DNA of 64,000 nt from an uncultured bacterium. GTDB taxonomy: Bacteria; Planctomycetota; JAJSAM01; JAJVHW01. The stretch spans positions 1 through 64,000 of the forward strand of contig CALKVK010000012.1 of assembly GCA_937996235.1 (NCBI GenBank), read 5' to 3'. The notes under the pieces were generated by a model. It did not search any database. It had not been told where the DNA came from and saw only the letters and a program-made list of their open reading frames with translations. Below, in pieces: positions 8,582 to 16,601 of the stretch. The translations under genes and the position numbers were made by a program. Every line of letters begins with the position of its first letter. The stretch's first letter is position 1.

Positions 8582-10086
8582 GACAGCGGCACCGCCTGCC
8601 CGGCTTCGACCCAGGCCTTCTCGTGATCCAGTTGCCCGACGAGCGTCAGGGTCAGAGCCGCCGCACCGCACCACGCGGCGGCGGGTCCGCCGAGCCCCGC
8701 ACCGATGAGCAGAAGCGCTGCCGCGCCGAGTGCCGCGAGCGCCTCGCGACGTGGTGCCCCGGACGCGACGAGGAGCGCGTGCGCACGGTCGCCGTCGCGG
8801 GAACGCTGCACGTTGCGATGCTCGACGAAGAGCAGGGCGGCGAGGACGACGACGTACGACGCCGCGAGGAGCATGGCCTGACCCGCACCTCCCGCAAGCA
8901 GGACGCCGAGCGCGATGCCCAGGAGGGCCGCGCGCAGTACGAGTTTGGGGAGCAGACCGCGCTCGATCCAGAGGTCGCGTCCGCGGCACTGCGCGAAGAG
9001 GTACGCGGTGTACCCCGACGCGAACGCCGCGACGGGCAGGTTCAGCCAGCGCACGTACTCGGCCGGTCGCGTCTCGCCGAGGAGCCGGAGAGCGAGCGCG
9101 ACGACGCTCAGTCCCCCGAACGCGGTCAGCACCCACGCCCCGCGTACGAGCCAGGATGTCGTGTTCGGGCGAAGGAGCAGACGCAGGAACCGCTCCGGTC
9201 GGCCGAGGTCGTGCACGAGCAGAAACAGCGTGATCCCGAGGAACACGAGCGCCGTGGTCTCCGGGACGAGTTGTGCACGCGCGTCTCCCGGGAGCCCGCT
9301 GAGGGCGAGGAAGGGCGCAACCAGCATCGCGCCGGCGGACAGGTTCTTGGTGACGAGGTACGTCCAGATGTGCCAGCCCCAGACGGGCGCGTGATCCACG
9401 TCGAGCGTCGCGACGACGTCCGACGGCGGTTCGAAGCCCTGCGGAACGGGAGGCGGCGGGTTGCGCCGGTCCGACCAGAGATACTGCGTCGGCTCACGCG
9501 AAGAGTTCGGTGTCAGCGCCTCGGGCAACGCGTCGACGTACCACACGCGCGGTCGTGTCCCCTTCTCCACCTTGCGCTGCTCCACGGCCTGCTCCCGGAT
9601 GAGGCGCGCGATCGGCGACTCCTCGTCGGACACGTCGCCGGCGACGATCGCCCGTTCCGGGCAGACGACCACGCAGGCCGGTTCGAGCCCGAGCTCCGTG
9701 CGGTGCGCGCAGTAGTGGCACTTCTCGGCCGTGCCCGTGTCGGCGTTCAGGTAGAGCGCGTCGTAGGGGCACGCCTGCATGCACGCGCGACAGCCGATGC
9801 AGGCGTCGCGGTCGAGATCCACGATCGCGTCGGGACGCTTGTGGAGCGCGTTCACCGGGCAGATCGCGACGCACGGCGCGCGGTCGCAGTGGTTGCAGCG
9901 CAGGACGGTGAAGTGGCGCCGGACCGTCGGGAACGTGCCCTTCTCGACGTACTTGACCCAGGTCCGGAAGCTCCCGACAGGGACGCCGTTCTCGGACTTG
10001 CAGGCGACGGTGCAGGCGTGACAGCCGATGCACTTGCGCTGGTCGATGACGAAGCCGTACTGCGGCGTGTGAGCGGCGTCTCCCAT
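8578..10086 (-). CDS. fused four-cluster ferredoxin / NrfD-type membrane subunit
   Basis: A 502-residue fusion of what are normally two proteins. Residues 1-180 are a PsrB/NrfC-type ferredoxin with sixteen cysteines in four motifs (CIGCHACTVAC, CNHCDRAPCVAIC, CIGCRACMQAC, CHYC...CVVVC), enough for four [4Fe-4S] clusters. Residues about 235-490 form an NrfD/PsrC-type membrane domain of about eight helices that would bind quinol. It connects the Mo subunit encoded immediately downstream (ATGA overlap) to the membrane quinone pool. No twin-arginine signal precedes the ferredoxin. The start has no Shine-Dalgarno and lies 9 nt after TAGCCT. The fusion fixes 1:1 stoichiometry and removes one subunit interface. 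Confidence 0.93.
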   Translation of the reverse strand: MGDAAHTPQYGFVIDQRKCIGCHACTVACKSENGVPVGSFRTWVKYVEKGTFPTVRRHFTVLRCNHCDRAPCVAICPVNALHKRPDAIVDLDRDACIGCRACMQACPYDALYLNADTGTAEKCHYCAHRTELGLEPACVVVCPERAIVAGDVSDEESPIARLIREQAVEQRKVEKGTRPRVWYVDALPEALTPNSSREPTQYLWSDRRNPPPPVPQGFEPPSDVVATLDVDHAPVWGWHIWTYLVTKNLSAGAMLVAPFLALSGLPGDARAQLVPETTALVFLGITLFLLVHDLGRPERFLRLLLRPNTTSWLVRGAWVLTAFGGLSVVALALRLLGETRPAEYVRWLNLPVAAFASGYTAYLFAQCRGRDLWIERGLLPKLVLRAALLGIALGVLLAGGAGQAMLLAASYVVVLAALLFVEHRNVQRSRDGDRAHALLVASGAPRREALAALGAAALLLIGAGLGGPAAAWCGAAALTLTLVGQLDHEKAWVEAGQAVPLS

Positions 10087-10095
10087 CCGAAGGCG

Positions 10096-10101
10096 AGGCT
10101 A
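10096..10101 (-). promoter_or_regulatory. -10-like hexamer TAGCCT, possible leaderless start
   Basis: TAGCCT on the minus strand ends 9 nt before the ATG at 10086 in a 37-bp gap. There is no ribosome site before this ATG, which fits a leaderless or near-leaderless message for the Mo oxidoreductase operon. Confidence 0.4.
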
Positions 10102-10123
10102 CTGCGGTGATCGCGAGGCGGCG

Positions 10124-11602
10124 CTAGTAGTTCCGGAGCGCGTACGTCCGCCACTGCTGGTCGAGCTCTTCCATCCCCATCTCGTACTGCTGCTCGATCG
10201 CCTTCACGTGGTTCGTCACGCCGCGCAACGAGCCGATCAGCTCGATGAACCGGTCGCGATCGGTGTCCATCATCCAGGAGATCACCGCCCAGGCCTTGAT
10301 CGTCGCGTCGAACTCGAGCTGCGTCAGCGGCTTCTGGACGAGCGCGCGCAGTTCGAGATCGGCCTTGCGCCGGACGAGCTCCTTCACGTTGGGCTTCCAG
10401 TTCCCGGGCTCGCCCCAGTCCTTGAGGCCGCCCTCCTTGCCCGGACGCGCGTAGTCGCCCTCCTTCTCGGCGACGCAGTGCGTCAGGCAGGTCTCCTGGA
10501 CCTTCACCGTGTAGTAGTAGGCGAGCCCCTCGTCGATCCACGCGCCGCCCTGCAGTTGGAAGACCTTGAGGTTGAGCATGTGGATCGCGCTGTGCACGGC
10601 GCTGTCCTTCCTCAGGATCGGCGTGTGCCCGTCCATGATCCGGTGCCCGTCCACGAGGCCCGCGTGGTCACCGGTGCCGCCCATCTTGCGCGACAGCTCG
10701 CTCCGGCCGTAGACGTCGCACCACTTGGTCCACTGGTCGCCGTCCTCCATGAAGACGAACTGCGCTCGGCGGCCGAAGACGTCCTTCGTCGGCTCGACCC
10801 CGAGGTCGGCGAGGTAGTAGGCGTATGCGACCTCGAGGGTCGTGCAGAGCTCCTTGACCTCCTCGAGCGGCAGCCGCGCCTCGACGCGGAAGTGCTCGGA
10901 TTCCGCCTTCGTGAGCTGCGTACCGAGGAGCGTGTCGAAGCGGCTCTCCTCCTTGATCTCCTTCGACTGCGATGCGTTGCGCCGGGCCTCGTCCTGCTTC
11001 TCGGTCAGCCACACCTTGCCGAACTTCTTGTAGCCGAGGCCCTTGCGCGCCTTCGCGTTCTCGGGATCGAGGCGCAGCGCAGCTTCGTACCCCTTGAGCG
11101 CCTGCAACGGATAGCCCTTCGCCGCGCACTCGTCGCCGAGTTGCGCGTACTTGATCGCGACGTACTCGTCGGCCTTCGCCAGGATCTTCTCGCGCCACTC
11201 GTCGACGCGCTTGTCGAACGACTCCTGCGACTCCTGCTTGCCGTTGGAGCCGCCGCGGACGTTCTGCTTGCTGACCTTCGACGCCGCCTCGTCGTCGAGT
11301 GCCCACTCGCGACCGCGCTTGACGTAGCCGAGGTACTCGCGCGCGTCGGCCTGGTCCGGGTCGAAGACGAGCGCCCGCTCCGCCTGCTCGAACGCGAACT
11401 GGAAGAAGTTGCGGCGCTTCGCCTGCTCCGCCGCCTCCCAGACCTTGTCGCCGGCGGCCTTCAGGATGCGCTTCGCGGCGGCCTCGTAGAAGCGGTAGCC
11501 CGGGTCGTTGGGCTCCTCCGCATCCTGCGCCCGCGCCACCGTCGGCGGGGCGACGAGCAGCAACGCGAACACGGCCAGGAAGAACGCCGCGACGTGCTTC
11601 AT
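10124..11602 (-). CDS. secreted TPR/gluzincin-like protein, paralogue of 2341-3804
   Basis: A 492-residue exported protein with a clear signal peptide (about residues 1-25, ending near ARAQ). Helical TPR-like repeats run to about residue 215, including a Lys/Glu-rich charged segment. A gluzincin-like domain follows. Its metal motif is HSAIH (H337, H341) with a Ser where HExxH has the catalytic Glu. WIDEGLAY (E358) follows 17 residues after H341, the same spacing as in the paralogue. The C-terminal segment around AWAVISWMMDTDRDRF matches the paralogue's GWSVVSWLMQTDREHL. It lies 25 bp downstream of the phosphatase lipoprotein, probably one operon. A GGGAG ribosome site lies 9 nt before the ATG. 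Probably a pseudo-peptidase or peptide-binding envelope protein; function unproven. Confidence 0.75.
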   Translation of the reverse strand: MKHVAAFFLAVFALLLVAPPTVARAQDAEEPNDPGYRFYEAAAKRILKAAGDKVWEAAEQAKRRNFFQFAFEQAERALVFDPDQADAREYLGYVKRGREWALDDEAASKVSKQNVRGGSNGKQESQESFDKRVDEWREKILAKADEYVAIKYAQLGDECAAKGYPLQALKGYEAALRLDPENAKARKGLGYKKFGKVWLTEKQDEARRNASQSKEIKEESRFDTLLGTQLTKAESEHFRVEARLPLEEVKELCTTLEVAYAYYLADLGVEPTKDVFGRRAQFVFMEDGDQWTKWCDVYGRSELSRKMGGTGDHAGLVDGHRIMDGHTPILRKDSAVHSAIHMLNLKVFQLQGGAWIDEGLAYYYTVKVQETCLTHCVAEKEGDYARPGKEGGLKDWGEPGNWKPNVKELVRRKADLELRALVQKPLTQLEFDATIKAWAVISWMMDTDRDRFIELIGSLRGVTNHVKAIEQQYEMGMEELDQQWRTYALRNY

Positions 11603-11627
11603 CGATGGATCTCCCGTACTCGGCGCG

Positions 11628-12263
11628 TCACTGCGCGCCGATCGCAGCGGCCGTCGCCTCGCGCAGCTTCGGCTTCGTCATTCCGGCCGACTCGCCGGCG
11701 GCGAGCGCCTGGTCGCGCGCGACGCCGCGATGGCGGGCGAGGTAGATGGCCCAGACGGCCGCCGCGCGGTTCCCGCTGCTGCAGTGCACCAGCACGCGGC
11801 CGTTGTACGCATCCTCCACGATCTTGGCGACCGCGTCGGCGTGACGCGGCGCGACGCCCGTGCCGTCGACCGGAACGTGGAAGTATTGCATCGCGCTGCT
11901 GTTGACGAGCAGCCGCTCGCGCTCGGCGCCTTCGGCGTCGGTGCGCAGGTTGACGACGGTGCGGAAGCCCATGCGGTGGAGGTGCTTCCAGTCGCCGTCC
12001 GACGGCTGCCCCGCGATCGTCACGCCGGGAGCGACCTCGCCGAACACGAACGACTCGCCGGTGAACTGGGCGGTCGGAGCCGACTTCGGCTTGGCCGCGG
12101 CCGCCGACGGCTCCTGCATGCCGATCTCGCCCCAGCGCGTGGGGCAGAGCGGAACGTGCAGCTTGCCGAGGTCGCGCGGGCACAGGCTGCCGCAGGCGGG
12201 GACGAGCGCGGCCGCAGAGACGGCGATGGCGAGCAGCGGGAGTCGGGACGGACGACGCGGCAA
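11628..12263 (-). CDS. DUF442/DSP-type phosphatase-like lipoprotein
   Basis: A 211-residue lipoprotein: signal peptide ending in the lipobox LVPAC, then a dual-specificity-phosphatase-like domain from about residue 75. The segments AGQPSDGDW and GFRTVVNLR are typical of the DUF442 (beta-lactamase-hydrolase-like phosphatase) group. The P-loop reads HCSSGNRAA. Counting from Cys, the Arg is at +5 (CX4R) as in DUF442, rather than the CX5R of classic PTPs. The start is a TTG preceded by GGAGG at 6 nt spacing; no ATG or GTG gives a complete signal peptide. It is transcribed with the downstream gluzincin-like gene and divergently from aconitase. Substrate unknown; location in the envelope makes a signalling phosphoprotein less certain. 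Confidence 0.8.
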   Translation of the reverse strand: MPRRPSRLPLLAIAVSAAALVPACGSLCPRDLGKLHVPLCPTRWGEIGMQEPSAAAAKPKSAPTAQFTGESFVFGEVAPGVTIAGQPSDGDWKHLHRMGFRTVVNLRTDAEGAERERLLVNSSAMQYFHVPVDGTGVAPRHADAVAKIVEDAYNGRVLVHCSSGNRAAAVWAIYLARHRGVARDQALAAGESAGMTKPKLREATAAAIGAQ

Positions 12264-12294
12264 GAGGCACCTCCGGGATGTGGGAACGGGCAGA

Positions 12295-12300
12295 AGGCTA
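12295..12300 (-). promoter_or_regulatory. -10-like hexamer TAGCCT upstream of phosphatase lipoprotein
   Basis: TAGCCT on the minus strand lies 31 nt before the TTG start. The implied leader of about 25 nt contains the GGAGG ribosome site. It is one side of a 162-bp divergent promoter region shared with aconitase. Confidence 0.45.
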
Positions 12301-12380
12301 CCCGCGACTCGCGGCCCGCGGGAACTCGCTGCGGCTCGGACCCCGCTCGCCGATCCCGTGGAGGCGCTCCCGTGCGGCGC

Positions 12381-12386
12381 TACCCT
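12381..12386 (+). promoter_or_regulatory. -10-like hexamer TACCCT upstream of aconitase
   Basis: TACCCT lies 39 nt before the aconitase ATG in the divergent gap. The leader would contain the GGGAG ribosome site. Confidence 0.4.
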
Positions 12387-12425
12387 GCGCCGCACGCCGC
12401 GTGCGCGGCCGGGAGAACGCCCCCA

Positions 12426-14702
12426 ATGTCCGCTTCCTCGTCCTCGCTCGACCTCGTCCGGCGCGCCTACGCGCGCGCGCAGTCCCGCATGCCCCGCGCC
12501 CGGGAGGTGTTCGGGCGCCCGCTGACGCTCGCGGAGAAGATCCTGGTCGCGCACCTCGTCGAGTTCGACGCGCTCACGGCTCCCCCCGAGCGGCGCCGTT
12601 CGACGTGCGACTTCGCCCCCGACCGCGTCGCGATGCAGGACGCGACGGCGCAGATGGCGGTCCTGCAGTTCATGCGCTCGGGGCGCCGTGACACCGCCGT
12701 CCCGACCACGGTGCACTGCGATCACCTGATCCAGGCGCGCAAGGGCGCGTCGGCCGACCTCGCGACCGCCGAGACGACGAACGCCGAGGTGTACGACTTC
12801 CTCCGCTCGGCTTCCGCGAAGTACGGGATGGGCTTCTGGAAGCCGGGCGCGGGGATCATCCACCAGGTCGTGCTGGAGAACTACGCGTTCCCCGGCGGCA
12901 TGATGATCGGGACCGACTCGCACACGCCGAACGCCGGCGGCCTCGGCATGGTGGCGATCGGCGTCGGCGGGGCCGACGCCGTCGACGTGATGGTCGGCGA
13001 ACCGTTCGGGCTGCTGTGGCCCGGCGTCATCGGCGTGCGGCTGACGGGTCGCCTGTCCGGCTGGTGCTCGCCGAAGGACGTGATCCTGCGACTGATGGAC
13101 GTCCTCACGGTCAAGGGTGGGACGAACCACATCGTCGAGTTCTTCGGTCCGGGAACGGCGTCCATCTCCTGCACCGGAAAGGCCACGGTCTGCAACATGG
13201 GCGCGGAGCACGGCGCGACCACGTCCGTCTTCCCCTACGACGACCGCATGGCCGCGTACCTCCGCGTCACGGAGCGCGCCGAGATCGCGCTGCTTGCGGA
13301 GCAGCACAGGGCCCTGCTCGTCGCGGACCCGGAGTGCCACGAAGCGCCCCACCGCTTCTACGACCGCGTGATCGAGATCGACCTCGCGTCGCTCGAGCCG
13401 ATCGTCGTCGGCCCCCACACGCCGGATCTCGCGCGCAAGGTCGGCGAGATGAAGGCGGCCGTCGCGGCCGAGGGGTACCCGGCCGAGATCTCGGCGGCGC
13501 TGATCGGCTCCTGCACGAACTCGTCGTACGAGGACATGGAGCGTGCGGCGGCGGTCGCCCGCGAAGCCGCCCGCCACGGGCTGCGCGCGAAGACGCCCCT
13601 CCTCGTCACTCCCGGCTCCGACAAGGTCGACGCCACGATCCGCCGCGACGGGCAGATGCGCGACCTCGAGGCGATCGGCGCAACCGTCCTGGCGAACGCC
13701 TGCGGACCGTGCATCGGTCAGTGGAAGCGTGACGACGTGCCGGCCGGGACGCGCAACTCCATCGTGAACAGCTACAACCGCAACTTCCGGAAGCGCAACG
13801 ACGGCAACGCCGAGACGCTCTCGTTCATCACGAGCCCGGAGATGGTCGTCGCGCTCGCCCTCGCCGGCCGACTCGACTTCGACCCCACGCGCGACACGCT
13901 GACCGGCCCGGGCGGCGAGGCCGTCACGCTGACGCCCCCGACGGGCCGCGAACTCCCGCCGAACGGCTTCGAGGCGGGACGCGACGGACTGCTCCCGCCC
14001 GCCGCCGACGGCTCCGCGGTCGAGGTCATCGTGCGACCGGACTCCGAGCGGCTGCAGCTGCTCGAGCCGTTCGCGGCGTGGGAGGGGCGCGACCTCGGCG
14101 GGCTCCGCGTCCTGATCCAGGTCAAGGGCAAGTGCACGACCGACCACATCAGCCCCGCCGGACCGTGGCTGCGCTATCGCGGGCACCTGGACAAGATCAG
14201 CGACAACCTCCTGATCGGTGCGGTCAACCGCTTCGGGGGCGAGCCGGGAACGGCGACGAACACGGTCACCGGGGAGCGCGGGATCAACTGCGCGAAGCTG
14301 GCGCGCTGGTACCGCTCACAGGGGATCGGCTGGATCGTGGTCGGCGACGAGAACTACGGCGAGGGCTCGAGCCGCGAGCACGCGGCGATGGAGCCCCGCC
14401 ATCTGGGCGGCCGCGCCGTCGTGGCGCGCAGCTTCGCGCGCATCCACGAGACGAACCTGAAGAAGCAGGGCATGCTCCCGCTGGTGTTCGCGGACTCGGC
14501 CGACTACGAGCGCTTCCGCGAGGACGACGTGGTCGCGATCGAGGGCCTGACGTCGCTGGCGCCGGGCAGCGTGGTGACGCTGCGCGTGACGCATGCCGAC
14601 GGGACGGCCGACGCGATCGCGACGCGCCACACGCTCACCCCGGCCCAGATCGGGTGGTTCCGCGCCGGCTCGGCGCTGAACCTGATCGCCGCATCGCAGT
14701 AG
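12426..14702 (+). CDS. acn: aconitate hydratase
   Basis: A 758-residue cytosolic TCA-cycle enzyme that interconverts citrate and isocitrate using a [4Fe-4S] cluster. The length and motifs fit the mitochondrial-type aconitase clade rather than AcnA (about 890) or AcnB (about 865). Readable features are MIGTDSHTPNAGGLG, the cluster cysteine in IGSCTNSSYED, the two cluster cysteines in ACGPCIGQW, KGKCTTDHISPAGPWL opening the swivel domain, and GSSREHAA near the C-terminus. The start ATG has a GGGAG site 10 nt upstream. It is monocistronic, facing the RmlC-like gene across a hairpin terminator. Assignment is secure. Confidence 0.96.
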   Translation: MSASSSSLDLVRRAYARAQSRMPRAREVFGRPLTLAEKILVAHLVEFDALTAPPERRRSTCDFAPDRVAMQDATAQMAVLQFMRSGRRDTAVPTTVHCDHLIQARKGASADLATAETTNAEVYDFLRSASAKYGMGFWKPGAGIIHQVVLENYAFPGGMMIGTDSHTPNAGGLGMVAIGVGGADAVDVMVGEPFGLLWPGVIGVRLTGRLSGWCSPKDVILRLMDVLTVKGGTNHIVEFFGPGTASISCTGKATVCNMGAEHGATTSVFPYDDRMAAYLRVTERAEIALLAEQHRALLVADPECHEAPHRFYDRVIEIDLASLEPIVVGPHTPDLARKVGEMKAAVAAEGYPAEISAALIGSCTNSSYEDMERAAAVAREAARHGLRAKTPLLVTPGSDKVDATIRRDGQMRDLEAIGATVLANACGPCIGQWKRDDVPAGTRNSIVNSYNRNFRKRNDGNAETLSFITSPEMVVALALAGRLDFDPTRDTLTGPGGEAVTLTPPTGRELPPNGFEAGRDGLLPPAADGSAVEVIVRPDSERLQLLEPFAAWEGRDLGGLRVLIQVKGKCTTDHISPAGPWLRYRGHLDKISDNLLIGAVNRFGGEPGTATNTVTGERGINCAKLARWYRSQGIGWIVVGDENYGEGSSREHAAMEPRHLGGRAVVARSFARIHETNLKKQGMLPLVFADSADYERFREDDVVAIEGLTSLAPGSVVTLRVTHADGTADAIATRHTLTPAQIGWFRAGSALNLIAASQ

Positions 14703-14708
14703 CCGCCG

Positions 14709-14750
14709 GTTCGCTCCTGCGCGCAGAGCACGCGCTGCGCGCGCGCGAAC
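14709..14750. terminator. bidirectional hairpin between convergent genes
   Basis: Inverted repeat between the ends of aconitase and the RmlC-like gene. An outer 6-bp stem (gttcgc/gcgaac) encloses an inner 8-bp stem (gcgcgcag/ctgcgcgc) with an 8-nt loop. No U-run is present. Confidence 0.55.
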
Positions 14751-14753
14751 GGA

Positions 14754-15287
14754 TCAGCCGCGCTCGATCTCCCAGACGCCGGCGCCGAAGTGGTCCCAGG
14801 GGAGCCGTCCCTCGTCGCACTGCGCCGGGTCGGGCTCGAAGAACGTGTCCACGAAGTAGATGATCGTGCCGCGGGTCGAGCCGATGTTGCGGACGCCGTG
14901 GGCAACGCCGGGCGGGATGCGCACGAGCCGCGAGTCGCCGTCGCCGAGCGCGAGGCGACGCACGACCCCCTCCGTAGGCGACCCTTCGCGGACGTCACCG
15001 AGCACGACCAGCATCTTGCACGCCGGCGGGATGTACCAGACGTCCGTCTGCCGGCGGTGCAGGTGGAACGCCTTGATCACGCCGGGGTCCATCTCGCTGA
15101 AGTTCACCTGGTGGACGCGGAACCCGGGGAGTTGCCGGTGCACGCCGTCGTCGAGCCGCCCGAGCTCGGTCATCGAGCCGCCGTCGTCGTGGAAGCGCCG
15201 CAGCGGGACGAACTCGACCCCCGCGATCTGAGGCTGGGCACCGTAGTGCTGGACGTGGAAGGCCTCGCGGGCGCGCTCGTTCAACAT
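14754..15287 (-). CDS. dTDP-4-dehydrorhamnose 3,5-epimerase family (RmlC-like) cupin
   Basis: A 177-residue cupin close in length to RmlC (about 180), which epimerises C3 and C5 of dTDP-4-keto-6-deoxyglucose in rhamnose synthesis. The segment VIKAFHLHRRQTDVWYIP corresponds to the RmlC catalytic His region, with a second conserved stretch RIPPGVAHGVRNIG. The usual neighbours rmlA, rmlB and rmlD are absent, so another sugar-nucleotide epimerase role is possible. The ATG at 15287 is preceded by GAGG at 6 nt spacing; longer in-frame extension into the gap is Arg-rich and not coding-like. It is divergent from the small zinc-ribbon gene at 15537. Confidence 0.82.
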   Translation of the reverse strand: MLNERAREAFHVQHYGAQPQIAGVEFVPLRRFHDDGGSMTELGRLDDGVHRQLPGFRVHQVNFSEMDPGVIKAFHLHRRQTDVWYIPPACKMLVVLGDVREGSPTEGVVRRLALGDGDSRLVRIPPGVAHGVRNIGSTRGTIIYFVDTFFEPDPAQCDEGRLPWDHFGAGVWEIERG

Positions 15288-15465
15288 GCAACCTCGCAGG
15301 TCGGGGAAGGCCGGAGGCGAACGTGCCTCTCGTCGGCGCGGGCGTCGGCGGGCATTCCACCGGGCGTGCCGGGTGCGGTCCAGGACCGCGGAGCCGAACC
15401 CGGTAGCAGAACCAGCCGTTTCGGCTCCGTCCATGACGAACTTGAGAAATTTCCTTGCGAATCAG

Positions 15466-15490
15466 GAACCAAACGCACGGCTCGATCGTC
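15466..15490 (+). promoter_or_regulatory. ECF-type promoter, GGAAC-N17-CGTC
   Basis: The -35 element GGAAC (GAAC at 15466-15469) and -10 element CGTC (15487-15490) are 17 nt apart. This is the usual look of an ECF sigma promoter. It lies 46 nt before the ATG at 15537, in the only AT-richer patch of a 249-bp divergent gap. A related box precedes the ECF sigma gene at 45908. Confidence 0.45.
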
Positions 15491-15536
15491 CATAGGAATG
15501 GCGCGAGTTCGTCCCGGTCACAGAGAGAGAAACGCG

Positions 15537-15767
15537 ATGCCCCGGAAGCGGAAGCGAGAACGACCCGGAGTCCTGCCCGAGGACAAACTGCTCACCGGCA
15601 CCTGGTGGCGGTGCCGTGAGCACGGACTGACCCAGGAACCGATCCTGCTCGGGGGGCTCACCTACTGCCCGGCGGACGCGTGCAGCGAGTTCGTGCTGCT
15701 CGTCCACTCGGCGCTCCAGGACCGCGAGGAGAACAAGCGCGGCTGGAACGACGTGGTCGTGAAGTAA
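15537..15767 (+). CDS. small CxC-type zinc-ribbon-like protein, 76 aa
   Basis: A 76-residue basic protein of no recognised family. After an Arg/Lys-rich start it has CREHG near residue 26 and CPADAC near residue 44, giving three Cys and one His that could bind one zinc. The C-terminal half is amphipathic, with a run of charged residues. The start has a purine-rich GAGAGA stretch about 6-12 nt upstream. Upstream at 15466-15490 is a candidate ECF sigma promoter, suggesting stress- or signal-dependent expression. A strong hairpin terminator follows. Possibly a nucleic-acid-binding or regulatory small protein; this is inference. Confidence 0.6.
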   Translation: MPRKRKRERPGVLPEDKLLTGTWWRCREHGLTQEPILLGGLTYCPADACSEFVLLVHSALQDREENKRGWNDVVVK

Positions 15768-15816
15768 CCACCGGCGCGGTCGCGGCGGACCGCGATCGGG
15801 CGTAGCGGAGGGACCG

Positions 15817-15860
15817 ACGAGAGGCGCCGCGGCGTGCGAGCACGCTGCGGCGCCTCTCGT
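15817..15860. terminator. strong perfect-stem hairpin between convergent genes
   Basis: Arms acgagaggcgccgc and gcggcgcctctcgt are exact reverse complements and the stem continues inward with one G-T pair. This gives roughly 20 bp with a 4-nt loop. It separates the 76-aa gene from the leftward membrane gene and can serve both strands. Confidence 0.8.
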
Positions 15861-15935
15861 ACTTGCGTGGCGGCAGCGCCCCACGGGCGGCTGTGCAGCC
15901 CCGTCAGAACCTGATCGGTCGCGGTGCGACAGGTC

Positions 15936-16601
15936 TCAGCCCGCGCGCGTCGCGCGCAGCTCGGACTGCCACGCGCTCACGCTGCGCCGCGCGTGGAGCG
16001 CGAGGAGCGCCAGGGAGCCGAAGGCCACGAGCGCGAGCGGAACGCCGACGTACACCTCGCCGGCCGACCGGGAGAGCCACCGCGCGGCGTCGGCGGGCAG
16101 GCTCTCTCCGAGGCCGCTCCGCCAGAGGGCGCCGAGCGCGTCGCGAGCCGCCGCGGCATCCGCGTCCCAGCGTCCCAGCAGTTGTCGTCGGAGCGCGGCG
16201 TAGGACACGCCCGCCACGACGGCGAGCGCCACGAGCCCCACGCGCAGCGCCTTCGCGGTCACCCTGCCGCCGCGAGTTGCGCCGAGCGCTGCGACCACGA
16301 CGAACGCCGCGGCGACGCCGCACGCCGCCGCCCACGGCAGCACGGCGGCCGAACAGCGTTCGCCCCAGTCCACGAGCACGTGGAACTGCGCGAGGAGCGC
16401 GTGGTCCGGAGTGTCGTTCTGCAGGGCCGTCGCCTCGGCCTCCACCTCCATCCACGCTCCGATGGAGGGCGCGATCGCGCTCGCGGCGGTGAGGACGGCC
16501 GCCACGCTCGCGGCGAGCGCCGCGAAGACGCCGGCCCAGGCCGCCGTCCACCCGCCCGGACGCTCGGCGACGCGCGGCCCGGCGTGGCCCGGCACGGTCA
16601 C
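15936..16601 (-). CDS. hypothetical membrane protein, 4 helices
   Basis: A 221-residue protein with four hydrophobic segments (about residues 20-45, 88-108, 118-138 and 180-202) joined by Ala/Arg-rich loops. No family is recognised and no catalytic motif is visible. It starts with GTG overlapping the stop codon of exonuclease III by 4 nt (GTGA), so it is translationally coupled to that gene. This gives no clear functional link. Composition is like its neighbours. Confidence 0.7.
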   Translation of the reverse strand: MTVPGHAGPRVAERPGGWTAAWAGVFAALAASVAAVLTAASAIAPSIGAWMEVEAEATALQNDTPDHALLAQFHVLVDWGERCSAAVLPWAAACGVAAAFVVVAALGATRGGRVTAKALRVGLVALAVVAGVSYAALRRQLLGRWDADAAAARDALGALWRSGLGESLPADAARWLSRSAGEVYVGVPLALVAFGSLALLALHARRSVSAWQSELRATRAG

